NCBI RefSeq assembly: GCF_000732195.1
Contig: NZ_JNNU01000010.1
Span: 1-64,000 of the forward strand
Origin: Neorhizobium vignae
GTDB taxonomy: Bacteria > Pseudomonadota > Alphaproteobacteria > Rhizobiales > Rhizobiaceae
Direction of reading: 5' to 3'
Length of the DNA: 64,000 nucleotides
Shown here: positions 25,364 to 34,106 of the stretch, piece by piece
Layout: each line of letters opens with the position of its first letter
Position numbering within the stretch: position 1 is the stretch's first letter
The notes under the pieces: generated by a model
Database searches by the model: none
Told to the model about the DNA's origin: nothing
The model's input: only the letters and a program-made list of their open reading frames with translations
Position numbers and translations under genes: made by a program

Positions 25364-26395
25364 CTAAAAAGCCAGTTGGACCTTCATGGACCTTGTCCTG
25401 TCGCCGGCAGCCTCGAAAGCGTCCACGGCATTCTCGACCGGGAAGATGCCGGTGAGCAGCGGTTTCAGATCGACGCGGCGCGTGCCGATGAGGTCCACGG
25501 CAAGACTGAATTCCTCGTGGAAGCGGAAGGTGCCCTTCATCTCGATTTCCTTGGCGACCACCAGGTTTTGCGGGATGGAGACATCACCGCCGAGCCCGAG
25601 CTGGACCACCGTGGAGCGGGGCCGGAGCACGTCCAGGCCGGAGCGCAGGGCGCGCTCGTTGCCGGACGCCTCGAACTGGACGTCGAAATAGCCCTTGTTG
25701 GCGGAATAGGCGGAAAGCTCTTCCGGATTGCTGGCGACGTCGATGACCCGGTCGGCGCCGACCGCCAGCGCCTTGGCGAGGACCGCGGCCATGACGTCGG
25801 TGGCGACGATCTCGCGGGCACCATGGGCACGGGCGGCAATGATCGCCAGCGCCCCGATCGGACCGCAGCCGGTGACGAGAACGCGCTTGTCGGTGAGCGA
25901 GCCGGCGCGGGCCACCGCATGCAGCGTGACCGCAAACGGTTCGGCCATCGCCGCTTCGTTGATCGACACGCCGTCCGCTACCCTGTGGCACTGCCATTGT
26001 TCGGCGACCAGCCGCTGACGGAAGGCGCCCTGGATATGCGGCATCGGCATGGCGCTGCCGTAAAAGCGCATGTTGAGGCAATGGTTCTGCTGCCCCTTCA
26101 GGCAGTAGTCGCAGGCATTGCAGGGCCGGCTCGGCGACACCGCCACCCGGTCACCGATCGCAAGGCTGGAGACGCCCTCCCCCAGCGCCTTGATCGTTCC
26201 TGCAACCTCGTGGCCGAGGATCATCGGCTCGCGAATGCGCACCGTGCCGAAGCCGCCGTGATTGTAATAATGCAGGTCGGAGCCGCAGATGCCGCCGACC
26301 TCGATGGCCACCTCCACCTGCCCGGGGCCGAGCGCCTCGACCTCCCGTTCCTCGATGCGCAGGTCCTTGGCGGCATGGATGACGACGGCTTTCAT
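25364..26395 (-). CDS. idnD: L-idonate 5-dehydrogenase, zinc alcohol dehydrogenase family
   Basis: A 343-residue medium-chain zinc dehydrogenase. It starts MKAVVIHAAKDLRIEERE, has catalytic-zinc residues in GICGSDLHYYNHGG and GHEVAG, the structural-zinc cysteines in PSRPCNACDYCLKGQQNHC, and the NAD-binding GCGPIGALA. Similarity and neighbours point to L-idonate 5-dehydrogenase (L-idonate to 5-keto-D-gluconate), since an IdnO-like SDR that reduces 5-ketogluconate lies two genes upstream. It is the last gene of the leftward operon; start ATG 26395 is 10 bases after the preceding stop. Confidence 0.8.
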   Translation of the reverse strand: MKAVVIHAAKDLRIEEREVEALGPGQVEVAIEVGGICGSDLHYYNHGGFGTVRIREPMILGHEVAGTIKALGEGVSSLAIGDRVAVSPSRPCNACDYCLKGQQNHCLNMRFYGSAMPMPHIQGAFRQRLVAEQWQCHRVADGVSINEAAMAEPFAVTLHAVARAGSLTDKRVLVTGCGPIGALAIIAARAHGAREIVATDVMAAVLAKALAVGADRVIDVASNPEELSAYSANKGYFDVQFEASGNERALRSGLDVLRPRSTVVQLGLGGDVSIPQNLVVAKEIEMKGTFRFHEEFSLAVDLIGTRRVDLKPLLTGIFPVENAVDAFEAAGDRTRSMKVQLAF

Positions 26396-26405
26396 GGGCT
26401 TGTCC

Positions 26406-27353
26406 TCAGATGACGGGAGTGGGCAGGGCGGCGCCGGCAAAATGGGCGGCGAGATTGTCGCGCACCAGCTTGCCCATCGCCTTGCGAGTCTCGATCGTGC
26501 CGGACGCATGGTGCGGCTGGACGAGAACATTGTCGAGTTTCAGGAAACGCGGGTTGAGCTTCGGCTCGGCTTCGAAGACATCGAGTGCCGCCGAACCCAG
26601 CGCGCCGCTTTCCAGCGCATCGAGCAGCGCCTCCTCATCGATATTGGAGGCGCGCGAGATGTTGATCAGCATGCCGTCCGGCCCGAGCGCTTCGATGACG
26701 TTCTTCGAGACGATATGGCGGGTCACCGTCGAAGCCGCCAGCGTCACGAACAGGAAGTCCGCGTGCCGGGCAAGTTCGACCGGATCGGCGATGAAGGTCA
26801 TGCCTTGGGCATAGGGTTTTTCCGACACGTCGCTATAGGCGATATCCATGTCGAAGCCCTTGAGGCGCTTGGCGACTTCGAAGCCGATGCGGCCGAGGCC
26901 GAGCACGCCCGCTCTTCTCCCCCAGACGCGGCGCTTCAGCGGATAAAGACCCTTTGTCCCCCAGCTGCCGTCCTTCACCCAGGTTTCCGCGCCGATCATG
27001 CCGCGGGACTGGACGAGCATCATCGCGACGCCCAGGTCGGCAACGTCATTGGTCAGCACGTCGGGCGTGTTGGTGACGCGGACGCCCCGCGCCCGGCAGG
27101 CGTCGAGATTGACGGCGTCGTAACCGACACCATAGACCGAGACGATCTCCAGCTTCGGCAGCCTGGCGATCAGTTCGGCAGAGGCGCCGAGTTCTCCCCG
27201 CGTGGCGATGGCGCGAATGCCGTCCGCATGATCCTGAACGAATGCATCGCGGTCTTCAGCCTCGTAGAGCTTGCGCACATTGTACTGCGCCTCCAGCTCG
27301 ACGAGGTCCCATTCGGGATAAGGGCCGATCAGAAGAATGTCGGGCTTGGCCAT
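26406..27353 (-). CDS. D-2-hydroxyacid dehydrogenase (glyoxylate/hydroxypyruvate reductase type)
   Basis: A 315-residue NAD(P)-dependent 2-hydroxyacid dehydrogenase with VYGVGYDAVN, the Rossmann motif AGVLGLGRIG, a catalytic Arg in LFVTLAASTVTRHI region and active-site Glu/His in the end segment (NVLVQPHHASGTIET, where the His is the general acid). Family members reduce glyoxylate, hydroxypyruvate or 2-ketogluconate to the D-hydroxyacids. Next to IdnD and IdnO it likely handles a keto-sugar acid. The start is ambiguous: an identical GGAGG-to-ATG unit is tandemly duplicated, so translation may begin at 27353 or at 27368 (in frame, five residues longer). Confidence 0.8.
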   Translation of the reverse strand: MAKPDILLIGPYPEWDLVELEAQYNVRKLYEAEDRDAFVQDHADGIRAIATRGELGASAELIARLPKLEIVSVYGVGYDAVNLDACRARGVRVTNTPDVLTNDVADLGVAMMLVQSRGMIGAETWVKDGSWGTKGLYPLKRRVWGRRAGVLGLGRIGFEVAKRLKGFDMDIAYSDVSEKPYAQGMTFIADPVELARHADFLFVTLAASTVTRHIVSKNVIEALGPDGMLINISRASNIDEEALLDALESGALGSAALDVFEAEPKLNPRFLKLDNVLVQPHHASGTIETRKAMGKLVRDNLAAHFAGAALPTPVI

Positions 27354-27378
27354 TGTTTCCTCCGCCATTGTTTCCTCC
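27349..27378 (-). repeat. tandem 15-bp duplication of ribosome site and start codon
   Basis: GCCATTGTTTCCTCC at 27349-27363 is repeated exactly at 27364-27378. On the coding (minus) strand each unit is GGAGGAAACAATGGC, i.e. a complete Shine-Dalgarno site and ATG. As 15 is a multiple of three, both starts share one frame. Confidence 0.85.
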
Positions 27379-27460
27379 ATTGGGATGTTCATGTTGTTTC
27401 CGACGGTCTCATGACGGTCCGGCGCCATGGCGGACCGCCATGGACGCAACGCGGGCTCCC

Positions 27461-28228
27461 CTAGAGAGAGGTCGTGATGCCGCCATCGACATAGAGCGTG
27501 TGTCCGTTGACGAAGGAGGAGGCCTTGCTTGACAGGAAGACGGCCGCCCCGACCAGTTCCTCGACATTGCCCCAGCGGGCTGCCGGCGTGCGTTTCTCAA
27601 GCCAGGATGAGAATTCCTGGCTATCGACCAGTGCCTGGTTCAACGGGGTCTTGAAGTAGCCAGGCGCGATCGCGTTGATCTGCAGGCCGTGTTTTGCCCA
27701 GTCGGCGCACATGCCGCGCGTCAGGTTCTTCACAGCCCCTTTCGTCGCCGTATAGGGCGCGATGCCGGGGCGCGCGAGTTCGCTCTGCACCGAAGCGACG
27801 TTGATGATCTTCCCCTGCCCGCGGCCGATCATGTGACGCGCCACCGCCTGCCCAACGTAGAAGACACTGGAGACGTTGGTCTTCATGAGCTGCTCCCAGC
27901 GATCGATGGGGAAATCCTCGAGCGGCGTGCGGAACTGCATTCCGGCATTGTTGACCAGGATATCGATCGGACCGACCTCGGCCTCGATCGCATCGACGCC
28001 ACGTTTGACCGCATCCGGATCGGTGACGTCGAACTCGGATACCCTTGCCTCGTAACCTTCATTCTCAAGGCCATCGGCAGCCGCCCGAAGTTTCGCAGGG
28101 TCGCGCCCGTTCAGCACGACCGAAGCTCCGTGTTCCGCCAAGCCTCGCGCAAGCGCAAAGCCGATACCCTGCGACGATCCCGTCACCAGCGCACGCAAAC
28201 CCGAAAGGTCAAATAAGGGGTAGGTCAT
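27461..28228 (-). CDS. idnO: gluconate 5-dehydrogenase (5-ketogluconate reductase), SDR family
   Basis: A 255-residue classical SDR: cofactor motif TGSSQGIG near residue 16, NNAG near 93, Ser in NVASVQS, and catalytic Tyr/Lys in YTATKGAVKNL. The sequence around WEQLMKTNVSSVF and RWGNVEELVGAAVFL resembles IdnO-type enzymes that reduce 5-keto-D-gluconate to D-gluconate. With IdnD this makes the two-step L-idonate to D-gluconate route. ATG 28228 lies 56 bases after the RraA-like gene in the same operon. Confidence 0.8.
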   Translation of the reverse strand: MTYPLFDLSGLRALVTGSSQGIGFALARGLAEHGASVVLNGRDPAKLRAAADGLENEGYEARVSEFDVTDPDAVKRGVDAIEAEVGPIDILVNNAGMQFRTPLEDFPIDRWEQLMKTNVSSVFYVGQAVARHMIGRGQGKIINVASVQSELARPGIAPYTATKGAVKNLTRGMCADWAKHGLQINAIAPGYFKTPLNQALVDSQEFSSWLEKRTPAARWGNVEELVGAAVFLSSKASSFVNGHTLYVDGGITTSL

Positions 28229-28284
28229 GTAATCCTCTTTCCGAAAAGAAAGACCGTCGCTTGGTGCGACGATTGCGGGCGGGC

Positions 28285-28959
28285 TCAGATATCGACGACC
28301 AGGCCCTTGGCTTTCAGCACCGGCTCCAGATTGCTGACCTCGATTACCGACTTGCCCTGCTTGTAGGCTGCGATATAGCCGGCTTCGGCATCCTCGCGTG
28401 CCTGGGAAAGCCTTGCGGCCTCCTGTGCTTCCGCGCGGCGGACAACGACCAGCCCATCGGCATCGCCGACGATGATGTCGCCCGGATTGATCGTTTCGCC
28501 GCCGACGATGATCGTGTCGTTCACCGCCGCAATGGTTTCCTTGACGGTACCCTTGATGCAGACGCTGAGCGAGAAGACCGGAAAGCCGAGGTCCCTCAGC
28601 TGCAGCGTGTCGCGCACGCCCGTATCGGTGACCAGGCCGCCGATGCCCTTTGCCAGGCAGGCATTGGCGAGAACGTCACCGAACGAGCCGGCCTCTTCGT
28701 ATTCGCCGGCAGACACGACGATGATGTCACCCGGCTTTGCATAGTTGATCGCGAGCTGAAGCATGATGTTGTCACGTGGCGCGCATTTGACCGTGAACGC
28801 CGGGCCGCACAGCTTCATGCGGTAATCCACGGGCTTGAGGCGGGAGGAGAGTGCTCCGCGGCGTCCCTGCGCTTCGTGGATGGTTGCCGGCGAAAATCTG
28901 GAAAGTGCCTCGATGTCGGCCTTGCTTGGCCGTTCGGCGATGTCTTTTATGTGGATCAT
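28285..28959 (-). CDS. RraA-like aldolase/decarboxylase (HMG/CHA aldolase family)
   Basis: A 224-residue RraA-family protein. ATIHEAQGRRG, CGPAFTVKCAP, INYAKPGDIIVVSAG, GGLVTDTGVRDT (with the conserved metal-binding Asp and an Arg) and NPGDIIVGDADGLVVV match class II pyruvate aldolases of the 4-hydroxy-4-methyl-2-oxoglutarate/4-carboxy-4-hydroxy-2-oxoadipate group, many of which also decarboxylate oxaloacetate. True RraA inhibitors of RNase E are shorter. Here it is likely a carbon-carbon lyase for a sugar-acid-derived keto acid. It lies between the ABC importer and the idn genes. Confidence 0.75.
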   Translation of the reverse strand: MIHIKDIAERPSKADIEALSRFSPATIHEAQGRRGALSSRLKPVDYRMKLCGPAFTVKCAPRDNIMLQLAINYAKPGDIIVVSAGEYEEAGSFGDVLANACLAKGIGGLVTDTGVRDTLQLRDLGFPVFSLSVCIKGTVKETIAAVNDTIIVGGETINPGDIIVGDADGLVVVRRAEAQEAARLSQAREDAEAGYIAAYKQGKSVIEVSNLEPVLKAKGLVVDI

Positions 28960-29054
28960 GGAAACCTCCCACGGTTAGGCGGACGGCGGGCACGTCCCGC
29001 CGCCTGCAGTCTTCGATGATTTGCAATTGGATGGAGTACCTGGGGCCAGAAACC

Positions 29055-29891
29055 TCAGGGGATCGGGTCGAACTTCAGTTCGGAAAGCGGTACGACCTTG
29101 TCGTTACGCGTCATCTTGTATTCGGTATTCGGACCAAGCCACTTGTCCCAGATCTTGTTGAGTTCGCCGGACGTATCGAGCTTGCGGAGCACCTCGTTGA
29201 TCTTGGCGGTCAGGGCCGGATTGTCCTTGGCCATGCCGATGCCGATCGGCTGGAACAGCATCGGATCCTCGATCATCCGCATTTCCTTGCCCTTGGTCTT
29301 GGATTCGTTGACGAACTTGGTCGTCGTCATGGTGTTCGCCACCATGCCGCGCGCCTTGCCCTGCTGGACGGCGAGATAGGCCGATGCGGTATCCTGGAAG
29401 GTCAGCGGATCGGACTTGTTGAGCTTGATCGACATTTCCGAGGTCGAGCCCTTGGTCGAGGCGATGCGCTGGCCTTCATAATCGGCCTTCTTCTTGCCGG
29501 GGTCATCGGCCGGGACGATCAGCATTTCCTTGGCAAGATAGTAGGGATCGCTGAACTGGATCTGCTCCGCGCGGCTCAGCGTATAGGCAAGATTGGCGAC
29601 CGTGATGTCCACGCGGCCGAGCTTGACTTCCGGCACGCGCGCTTCGACCGAGACCGGCTTGATTTCGGCCTTGACGCCCAGTTCCTTGGCGATCGCATTG
29701 CAGAGATCGACGTCGAAGCCGGCCATTTCGCGGGTCTTCGGATCGGGTGCCGCGAAAGGCACCACGTCGGCAAACGTCGCGCAGCGAAGCGTCTTGGCCG
29801 ACATGATCGTGTCGAGTTGATCCGCCTTTGCCGGCAAGGCCGTCGCGGCACCTGCCAAGACGGCGGTAAGAGTTACGAATTTCCAGTTCAT
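29055..29891 (-). CDS. polar amino-acid ABC transporter substrate-binding protein
   Basis: A 278-residue periplasmic binding protein of the family 3 type. A signal peptide (MNWKFVTLTAVLAGAATALP, cleavage near AKA) precedes TLRCATFADVVPFAAPD, EMAGFDVDLCNAIAKELG and GRVDITVANLAYTLSRAEQI, the standard lobe I motifs. The ligand-contacting Asp and Arg-type residues (here GSTSEMSIKL) occur in the usual place, but specificity cannot be read. It precedes the idn genes and follows the importer genes, so it may import a carboxylated or sugar-acid compound rather than a normal amino acid. Confidence 0.85.
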   Translation of the reverse strand: MNWKFVTLTAVLAGAATALPAKADQLDTIMSAKTLRCATFADVVPFAAPDPKTREMAGFDVDLCNAIAKELGVKAEIKPVSVEARVPEVKLGRVDITVANLAYTLSRAEQIQFSDPYYLAKEMLIVPADDPGKKKADYEGQRIASTKGSTSEMSIKLNKSDPLTFQDTASAYLAVQQGKARGMVANTMTTTKFVNESKTKGKEMRMIEDPMLFQPIGIGMAKDNPALTAKINEVLRKLDTSGELNKIWDKWLGPNTEYKMTRNDKVVPLSELKFDPIP

Positions 29892-29929
29892 TGCTGTTCT
29901 CCTTTGTTGTTAGTCGTTGGTCGTGAGTA

Positions 29930-30697
29930 TCAATGGCGCAGATCGGCGAGGAACCGCTGAGCCCGGGGATGGCGGGGGGTCTTGAAAAACTCCTCGGGCG
30001 GGGCCGTCTCGAGGATCTGCCCTGCATCGATGAACCAGATGCGGTCTGCGACATCGCGGGCGAAGCCCATTTCATGGGTCACGCAGATCATGGTCATGCC
30101 TTCGGATGCCAGGCTCTTCATGACCGCCAGCACCTCGCCCACCATTTCCGGATCGAGCGCGCTGGTCGGCTCGTCGAACAGCATGACCGGCGGTTCCATG
30201 GCGAGCGCGCGGGCTATCGCCACCCGCTGCTGCTGGCCGCCGGACAGCTGGCCGGGATAGGCCCGCGCCTTGTCGGCGAGCCCAACGCGATCGAGAAGCT
30301 TGAGCGCCTTGTCATGGGCGACAGCCGCGGCCACGCCCTTCACGCGGATCGGCGACATCGACACATTTTCGACGACGGAGAGATGCGGAAACAGGTTGAA
30401 GTTCTGGAACACGAAACCGATCCGGCTGCGCAGCAGATTGAGTTCCCTCGTGCGCATTGCCGCATGAATGTTCTGACCGTCGAGGGTGATCGATCCGCTG
30501 TTGATCTCCTCGAGACGGTTGATCGTACGGATCAGGGTGGACTTCCCCGAACCGGAAGGCCCGCAGATCACCACGACCTCGCCCCGGGCGACTTCGGCCT
30601 CGATATTCTTGAGGACCGGATAGTCGCCATAGCTTTTGCAAACGTCCGAAAGGCGGATCGTCTGAACCTGCTGGATCTGCGCTGCTGAGGTGCTCAT
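29930..30697 (-). CDS. polar amino-acid ABC transporter ATPase
   Basis: A 255-residue ATPase: Walker [10 protein letters not shown] near residue 47, Q-loop [12 protein letters not shown], signature LSGGQQQR, Walker B VMLFDEP with the catalytic Glu and the switch His in [11 protein letters not shown]. The end [23 protein letters not shown] stretch (written here as [18 protein letters not shown]) is typical of GlnQ-type polar amino-acid importers. ATGA overlap with the permease gene upstream and a 38-base gap before the binding-protein gene show one operon. Confidence 0.9.
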   Translation of the reverse strand: MSTSAAQIQQVQTIRLSDVCKSYGDYPVLKNIEAEVARGEVVVICGPSGSGKSTLIRTINRLEEINSGSITLDGQNIHAAMRTRELNLLRSRIGFVFQNFNLFPHLSVVENVSMSPIRVKGVAAAVAHDKALKLLDRVGLADKARAYPGQLSGGQQQRVAIARALAMEPPVMLFDEPTSALDPEMVGEVLAVMKSLASEGMTMICVTHEMGFARDVADRIWFIDAGQILETAPPEEFFKTPRHPRAQRFLADLRH

Positions 30698-31452
30698 AGC
30701 TGCTCCGATATGATTTTGGCCGGTACGAGTTCAACCGGCGCCGCGTCGCCGGAAAGGCCCGCGCGGCGACGCGTGATGCGGCGCTCGACGATGTTGGCGA
30801 CATGCGTCAGGCTCCAGCAGATCGCGTAATAGACGACCGCAAGGATGAAGAAGACCTGGAAGGGCTGCGTCAGAAGCTGGTTGTTGACCTGGCTTGCCGC
30901 AAAAGTCAGGTCCGGGACATTGATGACATATCCGAGCGTCGTATCTTTTATTGTCGAGACGAAGGTCGAGATGATGCTCGGGATCATGTTGTAGAGCGCC
31001 TGCGGAAGGATGATGAAGCGCATCGCCCCAAGAGAACTGTGTCCGAGTGCACGGGCGGCATCCATCTGGCCGCTGCCGAGTGCGACAATTCCGGCGCGCA
31101 CGACCTCGCTCAGGAATGCGCCCTGGTAGACGACGAGCGTCGTCAGCATCGTCACGAAGCTCGGAACGTCTGCCCCGGTCCAAAGAGGGACGAGGAAGTA
31201 ACTCCAGAGGATGAGCATCAGCAGCGGCACACCGCGGGTTACGTAGACAAGCCCCGTGACCGGCCACCGCAGCAGCCGCCATTTCGACAGCCGCGCCAAG
31301 GCAAGCAGGATGCTGACGGGAAAAGCGAGCGCGATGCTGAGCGCCGACAGGATCAGCGTATTTGCAAGTCCGCCGAGCGGGCCGTTCGGATATTGACCGA
31401 TCAGCAACAGAAGCCAGTAGTCCTGGATGATGGCGATGACATCGTTGATCAT
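30694..31452 (-). CDS. polar amino-acid ABC transporter permease
   Basis: A 252-residue membrane protein with about five transmembrane helices. The cytoplasmic EAA loop reads [21 protein letters not shown] and then [13 protein letters not shown], the conserved HisM/GlnP-type signature. It overlaps both neighbours by 4 bases. The C-terminus carries a charged tail ([15 protein letters not shown]). Forms a heterodimer with the next permease in the inner membrane. Confidence 0.85.
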   Translation of the reverse strand: MINDVIAIIQDYWLLLLIGQYPNGPLGGLANTLILSALSIALAFPVSILLALARLSKWRLLRWPVTGLVYVTRGVPLLMLILWSYFLVPLWTGADVPSFVTMLTTLVVYQGAFLSEVVRAGIVALGSGQMDAARALGHSSLGAMRFIILPQALYNMIPSIISTFVSTIKDTTLGYVINVPDLTFAASQVNNQLLTQPFQVFFILAVVYYAICWSLTHVANIVERRITRRRAGLSGDAAPVELVPAKIISEQL

Positions 31453-32156
31453 GCGCGTGCACTCCGGGCCGGATCGGCGCGCATCGAGAGATAGGCGCCG
31501 GCGCCCATGATCAGGAGCGAGAAGAACAGGTAAAGAACCGTGCCGATCAGGTAGATTTCGAAGGTGCGGAAGCTCAGGTTCTCGACCTCCTTCACAGCAT
31601 GCGTCAGCTCGGACGCACCGATGACGATGGCGAGGCTGCTGTTCTTGAACAGGGAAACACTATGGTTGATCAGCGGAGGAAGCGCATTACGCACGCCCTG
31701 CGGCATGATCACGAAACGCATCGCGGAGATATAGCTGTGCCCGAGAGCCTTGGCGGCTTCCATCTGGCCCGGGCTTACGGAGCGAAGGCCGGACCGCAGG
31801 TCCTCGCTGAAATAGGCCGCCTGGCACAGGCCGAGGCCGATGACGGCGAAGATCGTTTCGGCATTGTGAGCCGCGAGCCAGGATGTCAAGCCTGCCGGGA
31901 AGAGCGTGAATATGCCGAAATACCACAGCATCAGCTGCACGAGGGTCGGCACGTTGCGATGGTAGGAGACATAGGCAGCCACCGCCCTGTCACCGAAGCG
32001 GAGCGGCGAAAACCGGATGCACAAAAGCAGGAGCGCGAGCGTCATGGCCAGCAGCCACGACCCGATATAGATGACAAAGGTCATCTCGATGCCGTGCAGA
32101 AGCATCGCGGTATATTCGGGATTCCTCAGGATAGCCGAGAGATCGAACCCGTTCAC
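31449..32156 (-). CDS. polar amino-acid ABC transporter permease
   Basis: A 235-residue permease from GTG 32156 (GTGA overlap with the SDR stop). It has hydrophobic segments near residues 20-45, 60-80 and 190-215 and the EAA loop SPGQMEAAKALGHSYISAMRF followed by VIMPQGVRNALPPL. The rare GTG start and the 4-base overlap suggest expression coupled to the preceding SDR. Partner of the permease at 30694-31452. Confidence 0.85.
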   Translation of the reverse strand: MNGFDLSAILRNPEYTAMLLHGIEMTFVIYIGSWLLAMTLALLLLCIRFSPLRFGDRAVAAYVSYHRNVPTLVQLMLWYFGIFTLFPAGLTSWLAAHNAETIFAVIGLGLCQAAYFSEDLRSGLRSVSPGQMEAAKALGHSYISAMRFVIMPQGVRNALPPLINHSVSLFKNSSLAIVIGASELTHAVKEVENLSFRTFEIYLIGTVLYLFFSLLIMGAGAYLSMRADPARSARA

Positions 32157-32935
32157 CGCCCCGGCTCCCTGGAAATGTCCGGACCTGCCGGAGCCGGCTG
32201 CGGCCGGGCCGTCTGCAGGCCACCCATGACCTGCAACGTCGGCGTGATCTCCATGTGCCCGATATTGACCGCGACCGGCGCAGCGATCGCAAACGCTATC
32301 GCTTCGGCGATGTCGGCCGCCTGCGGCAGCTCGAAACCGTCGATGAACCGCTCCCGGATGCTGGGATCGTCGCCATGCACATGGTTGAAAATGTCCGTCG
32401 CGACCCGCCCGGGGCAGATTTCCGTCACCCGCACGCGCTTGCCGAACGCGTCGATGCGCAGCTGGTTTGACAGCATGGCGACCCCGGCTTTCACTGCGTG
32501 ATAGGTGGAGTTGCCGCCGAAATTGTAGTTGCCGGCGATCGAGGAAATGTTGATGACATGGCCCCGATCGCGAGCGACCATTCCCGGCACGATCAGACGG
32601 CAGAGGTGCAGGACCGCACGGAGATTGACATCAACGAGGAGGTCGATATCGCCCTCGTCTGCTTCCAGGAATTTCTTCGGCCGATCGACGCCGGCATTGT
32701 TGACGAGGATATCGAACTCGACTCGACCGGTGAGTTCGGCGAGCGCGGGGCGGTCGGTGACATCGATGACATGAGCGATGCAGCCGGTGCGTTTGGCCAG
32801 ATCCTGCAGAGCATCGCCGCTGCGGGCGATCGCGTGGACCTCGATATTCTCACGGCGAAGCCGCTCCACCACAGCGGCGCCGATACCGGAGGAAGCGCCG
32901 GTAACCAGTGCGGTTTTGTAATCGGAGAATGGCAT
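32153..32935 (-). CDS. SDR oxidoreductase, first gene of the importer/idn operon
   Basis: A 260-residue classical SDR: TGASSGIG near residue 13, NNAG near 86, catalytic Ser in NISSIAGNY and the Tyr/Lys pair in YHAVKAGVAML. The C-terminal PQAADIAEAIAFAIAAPVAVNIGHMEI segment and the overall pattern resemble YdfG/serine 3-dehydrogenase-type SDRs that oxidise beta-hydroxy acids. It is the leading gene of an operon with an ABC importer, suggesting it acts on the imported compound. The divergent LysR gene starts 213 bases away. Confidence 0.8.
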   Translation of the reverse strand: MPFSDYKTALVTGASSGIGAAVVERLRRENIEVHAIARSGDALQDLAKRTGCIAHVIDVTDRPALAELTGRVEFDILVNNAGVDRPKKFLEADEGDIDLLVDVNLRAVLHLCRLIVPGMVARDRGHVINISSIAGNYNFGGNSTYHAVKAGVAMLSNQLRIDAFGKRVRVTEICPGRVATDIFNHVHGDDPSIRERFIDGFELPQAADIAEAIAFAIAAPVAVNIGHMEITPTLQVMGGLQTARPQPAPAGPDISREPGR

Positions 32936-32996
32936 TCGGATCCCCTTGTTGTTGCCGCCAACAGTAGCGAACCTTTAATCTCTTGCCTAAGACCGA

Positions 32997-33014
32997 TTAT
33001 TTGTGGAGCAATAA
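32997..33014. promoter_or_regulatory. candidate LysR operator in the divergent promoter region
   Basis: TTATT (32997-33001) and AATAA (33010-33014) form an inverted repeat with an eight-base spacer, which contains the T-N11-A spacing typical of LysR boxes. It lies between the divergent SDR operon and the LysR gene. AT-rich sequence suitable for promoters surrounds it. Confidence 0.35.
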
Positions 33015-33148
33015 GCAACGGCTATGGAGGCCTGGCTCCCCAATGTCGGCAGGTGACGGTCACCGGGCGAGATCGCAGTCAGCGGCGTTGCAAAAGAAGA
33101 TCGCGTCTGCAAACATACGTCTGCTCAGGACAAAAGACAAAAATCCGA

Positions 33149-34054
33149 ATGGACATCAGACGCCTCAAATCCTTCATCGTGATTGTCGACAGCGGCAGCA
33201 TCACGCGCGCCGCCGACCTGCTGCATATCGCGCAGCCCGCGCTCAGCCAGCAGCTGGCGGGGCTGGAGGAGCATTTCGGTCAGAAGCTTCTGATCCGCAG
33301 CCAGCAGGGGGTCAGCATGACCGATGCGGGGCATGCGGTGTACCGCCATGCGCAGATCATTCTTCGCCAGATGGAACAGGCGCAGGCGGACGCTTCCGCT
33401 GCCGGCAACTCACTGGCCGGGCGCGTTTCCGTGGGGCTCGTGCCGTTCAGCAGCGCCGCCACCCTATCCGTCGACCTGCTGGCCGAAACGCGCAGGCGCC
33501 ATCCCGGCATCCTGCTCCATCTCACGGAAAGCGTCGGCCAGACCTACAGTCAGATGATCATGAACGGTCGTCTGGAAATGGCGCTGATCCACGGGGCCGG
33601 GCCGATCAAGGGCGTGCGGTTCGAGCCGATCCTCAGCGAGGAATTCTATCTCGTCGCGCACCGCGATTTTGCGATCGAAGCGGACAGCAAGCCCATTCCG
33701 GTCGGGGCTCTCGACGGTTTGCCGCTTCTGATGCCGCCGGCCTATAACTTCGTCCGCCGTGCGGTCGATATGGCGTTCACGCGCAGCCGGATCAACCTGA
33801 AGGTCGTGGCTGAAGTTGAAATCGTCAGGACATTGGCGCGCGCCGTGGGCGGTGGTCTCGGAGCGACCATCATGCCCAAAGCAATCGCCGATCGTATCGT
33901 GACAGAATCGAGCGAGCCGCTGATCTGCCGCCTCGTCTCCCCGCGGATCGAGGAAACGCTGTCGCTCTGCATTTCCGACCAGAATTCGCTGTCGGAACCG
34001 GCCCTGGCGGTCAAGGATATCCTTCTCGAGCTGACCGCGCGGCTGAGGGTGTAA
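33149..34054 (+). CDS. LysR-type transcriptional regulator
   Basis: A 301-residue LysR regulator. The N-terminal winged helix-turn-helix (MDIRRLKSFIVIVDSGSITR, AADLLHIAQPALSQQLAGLE) is followed by a LysR substrate domain with GRVSVGLVPFSS, MALIHGAGPIKGVRFEPILSE and GGGLGATIMPKAIA. ATG 33149 fits the family start; the frame is open further upstream but without sense. It faces the SDR/ABC/idn operon across 213 bases and likely controls it, responding to a compound from that pathway. The convergent aminotransferase gene lies beyond a shared terminator. Confidence 0.9.
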   Translation: MDIRRLKSFIVIVDSGSITRAADLLHIAQPALSQQLAGLEEHFGQKLLIRSQQGVSMTDAGHAVYRHAQIILRQMEQAQADASAAGNSLAGRVSVGLVPFSSAATLSVDLLAETRRRHPGILLHLTESVGQTYSQMIMNGRLEMALIHGAGPIKGVRFEPILSEEFYLVAHRDFAIEADSKPIPVGALDGLPLLMPPAYNFVRRAVDMAFTRSRINLKVVAEVEIVRTLARAVGGGLGATIMPKAIADRIVTESSEPLICRLVSPRIEETLSLCISDQNSLSEPALAVKDILLELTARLRV

Positions 34055-34061
34055 GGCGGGC

Positions 34062-34087
34062 TCCGGCACGATCGCAATCGCGCCGGA
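34062..34087. terminator. bidirectional terminator hairpin
   Basis: TCCGGC (34062-34067) pairs with GCCGGA (34082-34087), and CGAT with ATCG inside, around the loop CGCA with one A/C mismatch. It lies between the convergent LysR and aminotransferase genes. Confidence 0.55.
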
Positions 34088-34106
34088 CAGGTCATCGGAT
34101 CACGCG

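Noticed and set aside
25300..25365. Possible tRNA-like T-loop (GATTCAATTCC)
   Set aside because: Flanking bases do not form the T stem and no acceptor or anticodon stem is found.
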